This document shows positions 5,683 to 7,199 of a stretch of 7,199 nucleotides of DNA, piece by piece. The DNA lies in the NCBI GenBank assembly GCA_031279155.1, contig JAITJB010000145.1, positions 1-7,199 on the forward strand. The letters are read 5' to 3'. Below the pieces are notes generated by a model. The model was not told where the DNA came from, ran no database searches, and saw only the letters and a program-made list of their open reading frames with translations. The position numbers were made by a program, and so were the translations under genes. The stretch is from Deltaproteobacteria bacterium. Lineage in GTDB: Bacteria > Desulfobacterota > Desulfarculia > Adiutricales > Adiutricaceae. Numbering within the stretch: position 1 is the stretch's first letter; each line of letters starts with the position of its first letter.

Positions 5683-5831
5683 AGACCTGGCCCGCCTTAG
5701 ATGCGGTCTTATTAGATCAAATAAACTTATTTAGGCTCAATCGCCCGGCCCTCTTACGTCTTATTGACCTGGGCTATTATTTTTTATTTTGCCTTGGCGC
5801 AAGCTTAGAAAACCACTAAACAAGAGTATTT

Positions 5832-6215
5832 ATGGCCGTACCTTTTGTCCTAAGCGAAAAAAGAGCCCTCCCCCGGCGCGAACTACTTTTTTACCTCAGA
5901 GTGACTGAGCCTAATTCCGCCCAAGAGATAGGCCGCTTAATCGATATACACTCCAAAGGTATCTTATTAATGTCACGAAAACCCTTAGAGCTTGGCCGGG
6001 TGTATAATTTATGTATTGAGCCGCCCAAGGCCCTCCAATCTAAATCCATAAATAGTATCGACATAAAGGCTAAAAGTGTCTGGATCAAACGCAGCCTAAC
6101 ATTACCTTACATGGAAAATGGCCTAATGATCATCGATAAGTCCAATGACGCCGAAGAGGCCATTGACTTGTTGATCAATCTATTCGCTCTCCCCGACGGC
6201 GGGTTGAAGGCCTGA
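5832..6215 (+). CDS. Small PilZ-domain protein with altered c-di-GMP motif
   Basis: A 127-residue single-domain PilZ protein, probably cytosolic. The RxxxR motif is R11-ALP-R15, followed by the barrel strand LLFYLRV at 18-24. The second motif, normally D/N-x-S-x-x-G, reads D38-I-H40-S-K-G43: the serine position is histidine. PilZ domains usually bind cyclic di-GMP and relay it to motility, adhesion or polysaccharide export; the changed residue may weaken or alter binding. The C-terminus (about 105-120) is a short acidic-then-hydrophobic helix, AEEAIDLLINLFAL, that could contact a partner. Its ribosome site is weak (AAGAG, 5822-5826 region). Its stop is 4 bases before the TTG start of the next PilZ gene, so the two are translationally coupled or nearly so. 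Confidence 0.8.
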   Translation: MAVPFVLSEKRALPRRELLFYLRVTEPNSAQEIGRLIDIHSKGILLMSRKPLELGRVYNLCIEPPKALQSKSINSIDIKAKSVWIKRSLTLPYMENGLMIIDKSNDAEEAIDLLINLFALPDGGLKA

Positions 6216-6219
6216 TAAA

Positions 6220-7199
6220 TTGCTACGCTTAGATTTAATTAGAGAACTCACCTTGTTAGCCGCCAATTCCAGCGATAACTTGGCTCAAGTTCAGGCCGGT
6301 TGGGCCTCGCCGACAACCATCTCCGACAGCGATTTGACTTATTTGTTATATATCGGTGCGGCTATTGCCCTGATTTTAGTCGTCGCAGGATTATTAAATT
6401 ATCGCCGGAAAAAACAAAAGTCCACCAAGGGCTGGTCATCGATTACTAATAGTCAATTGATTTGGGAAATCCTCTCCAAAGCCGTGACTAGACAAGCTAA
6501 TTTTGTCCTAGATATTTACGAAGCTTCCCGTTCTATTAATTATAAAGGGATGTTAACTAGTTTAGAAGATAATTCCTACCTAATACTCTCATTATCTGAG
6601 ACGCCTTCGCCTGACGCCGATTTTACCGATCTGCCCGGGGTCATCCACATCAACTACCGGCCCAGCATCAAAGAGCCGGTTGAGCACTACCAATTTGCCA
6701 CCAAGGTCTTGTCCCTTAGGTTTGTTAAGGTAGAAACCTGGCGCGAAGCCCAATTGGTTTTACCCCTGCCTAAGGTTATTACCAGCGCCCAACGCCGCAG
6801 TTATTTAAGGCTTGAGCCCTCTGAGTCCTTGGCCTTTGACTGCGTTTTATACAACGTGCCCGAGGGCAGTATCCCCGATCTTTCGGTCTTAGAGGAAGTC
6901 TGCCGAGGACCAATATTAGATATAAGTATCGGCGGAGCTCAGATTAAGCTCCCGCCCACCGTGACCTTACGGGAGACTCAGCGCTTTGTGGGCATTATGA
7001 AGCTCCCAACCCAAGATCTCAATTTAGAGCTAAACGAGCCCACCTTAGTCATCTTAATCCAACTATTGACCCAAGAATATGTCCCGGCCTCAACTCAGTT
7101 CGGACTAGAGGCTCACACCAACCTTAGAGTCCGCTTCTTGGGCCGCTATCTTAAAGATAACCTCCAAAACGTCTGGTTCTACCGAGGCCTAACTCAGGC
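6220..7199 (+). CDS. Membrane-anchored PilZ-domain protein, YcgR-like (3' end outside window)
   Basis: The frame is open from a stop at 6205-6207 to the window end, giving 326 codons from TTG 6220. I chose TTG because GAAGG at 6206-6210 sits 9 bases upstream and no ATG occurs before codon 111, which lies inside the conserved domain. Residues 42-60 form one transmembrane helix followed by basic residues (YRRKKQK), placing the rest in the cytosol. Residues about 75-185 look like the N-terminal beta-barrel of YcgR-type flagellar brake proteins (PLPKVITSAQRR at 182-193). The PilZ domain starts there: RxxxR is R193-SYL-R197 and the second motif is intact, D234-I-S236-I-G-G239. Both c-di-GMP motifs are therefore present, unlike in the preceding gene. 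It likely senses c-di-GMP at the membrane; flagellar or export partners are not visible here. Confidence 0.8.
   Translation, partial: MLRLDLIRELTLLAANSSDNLAQVQAGWASPTTISDSDLTYLLYIGAAIALILVVAGLLNYRRKKQKSTKGWSSITNSQLIWEILSKAVTRQANFVLDIYEASRSINYKGMLTSLEDNSYLILSLSETPSPDADFTDLPGVIHINYRPSIKEPVEHYQFATKVLSLRFVKVETWREAQLVLPLPKVITSAQRRSYLRLEPSESLAFDCVLYNVPEGSIPDLSVLEEVCRGPILDISIGGAQIKLPPTVTLRETQRFVGIMKLPTQDLNLELNEPTLVILIQLLTQEYVPASTQFGLEAHTNLRVRFLGRYLKDNLQNVWFYRGLTQ

Larger units (their letters stand above)
5485..5831 (+). other. Gene-free leader of the PilZ pair
   Basis: All frames are broken by stops and nothing resembles the Asp, His or Ser motifs of a subtilase, so this is not a decayed protease gene. 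It holds a promoter (5540-5568), a palindrome at the predicted start point (5575-5588), a perfect 10-base palindrome GACTTAAGTC (5619-5628) and two further inverted repeats. Short repeats GCTAAAT/GCGAG just after the ATPase stop (5483-5515) include TTAGC-GA-GCTAA at 5501-5512. No T-tract terminator is seen after the ATPase gene. Confidence 0.6.

Noticed and set aside
5485..5831. Remnant of a subtilase gene after the AAA ATPase
   Set aside because: No frame shows the catalytic Asp, His or GTS motif segments, and the space is far too short for the usual protease.
5575..5831. c-di-GMP riboswitch in the PilZ leader
   Set aside because: The inverted repeats do not match the conserved core of either c-di-GMP riboswitch class as I know it.

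Overview
The window looks like chromosomal DNA of a Gram-negative bacterium of moderate GC, most likely a member of the Desulfobacterota (former Deltaproteobacteria). I base that on the resemblance of the proteins to families common there: a flavoredoxin-type flavin reductase, an EpsC-type serine acetyltransferase with a long N-terminal part, and paired PilZ proteins with an 'RRELLFYLRV'-like core. This is recognition from memory, not a search, and the species is not identifiable. All genes read on the + strand, but they do not form one operon: unusually long gene-free stretches (about 539, 312, 193 and 347 bases) separate short transcription units.

Layout: (1) 1-539 holds no recognisable gene but carries a near-consensus promoter at 205-233, a set of four 13-base tandem repeats and several inverted repeats, then (2) a flavin reductase/flavoredoxin (540-1106) followed 81 bases later by a KefB/KefC-type monovalent cation:proton antiporter with a C-terminal TrkA-N domain (1188-2906), probably co-transcribed. 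(3) 2907-3218 contains a second good promoter, a possible 19-codon reading frame with two cysteine codons and a Shine-Dalgarno sequence, and a C-rich, G-poor tract, all directly ahead of (4) cysE/epsC, serine O-acetyltransferase (3219-4247), the first committed step of cysteine synthesis. (5) After a spacer with short hairpins comes a stand-alone AAA ATPase (4441-5484) that resembles the ATPase of IetAS-type ATPase/subtilase pairs, but no protease gene follows it. (6) 5485-5831 is a leader with a third near-consensus promoter and a palindrome at its expected start point. (7) Two PilZ-domain genes follow, only 4 bases apart: a small cytosolic one with an altered c-di-GMP motif (5832-6215) and a membrane-anchored one with intact motifs that runs off the window from a TTG start (6220-7199).

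The units touch redox/flavin chemistry, cation balance, cysteine synthesis, an orphan AAA machine and c-di-GMP signalling; there is no evidence for one joint pathway. The most interesting parts are regulatory: three strong promoters each followed by a 230-300 base untranslated leader, a cysteine-codon mini-ORF ahead of a cysteine biosynthesis gene, and the orphan AAA ATPase. No tRNA, rRNA, CRISPR array, insertion sequence or strong intrinsic terminator was seen.
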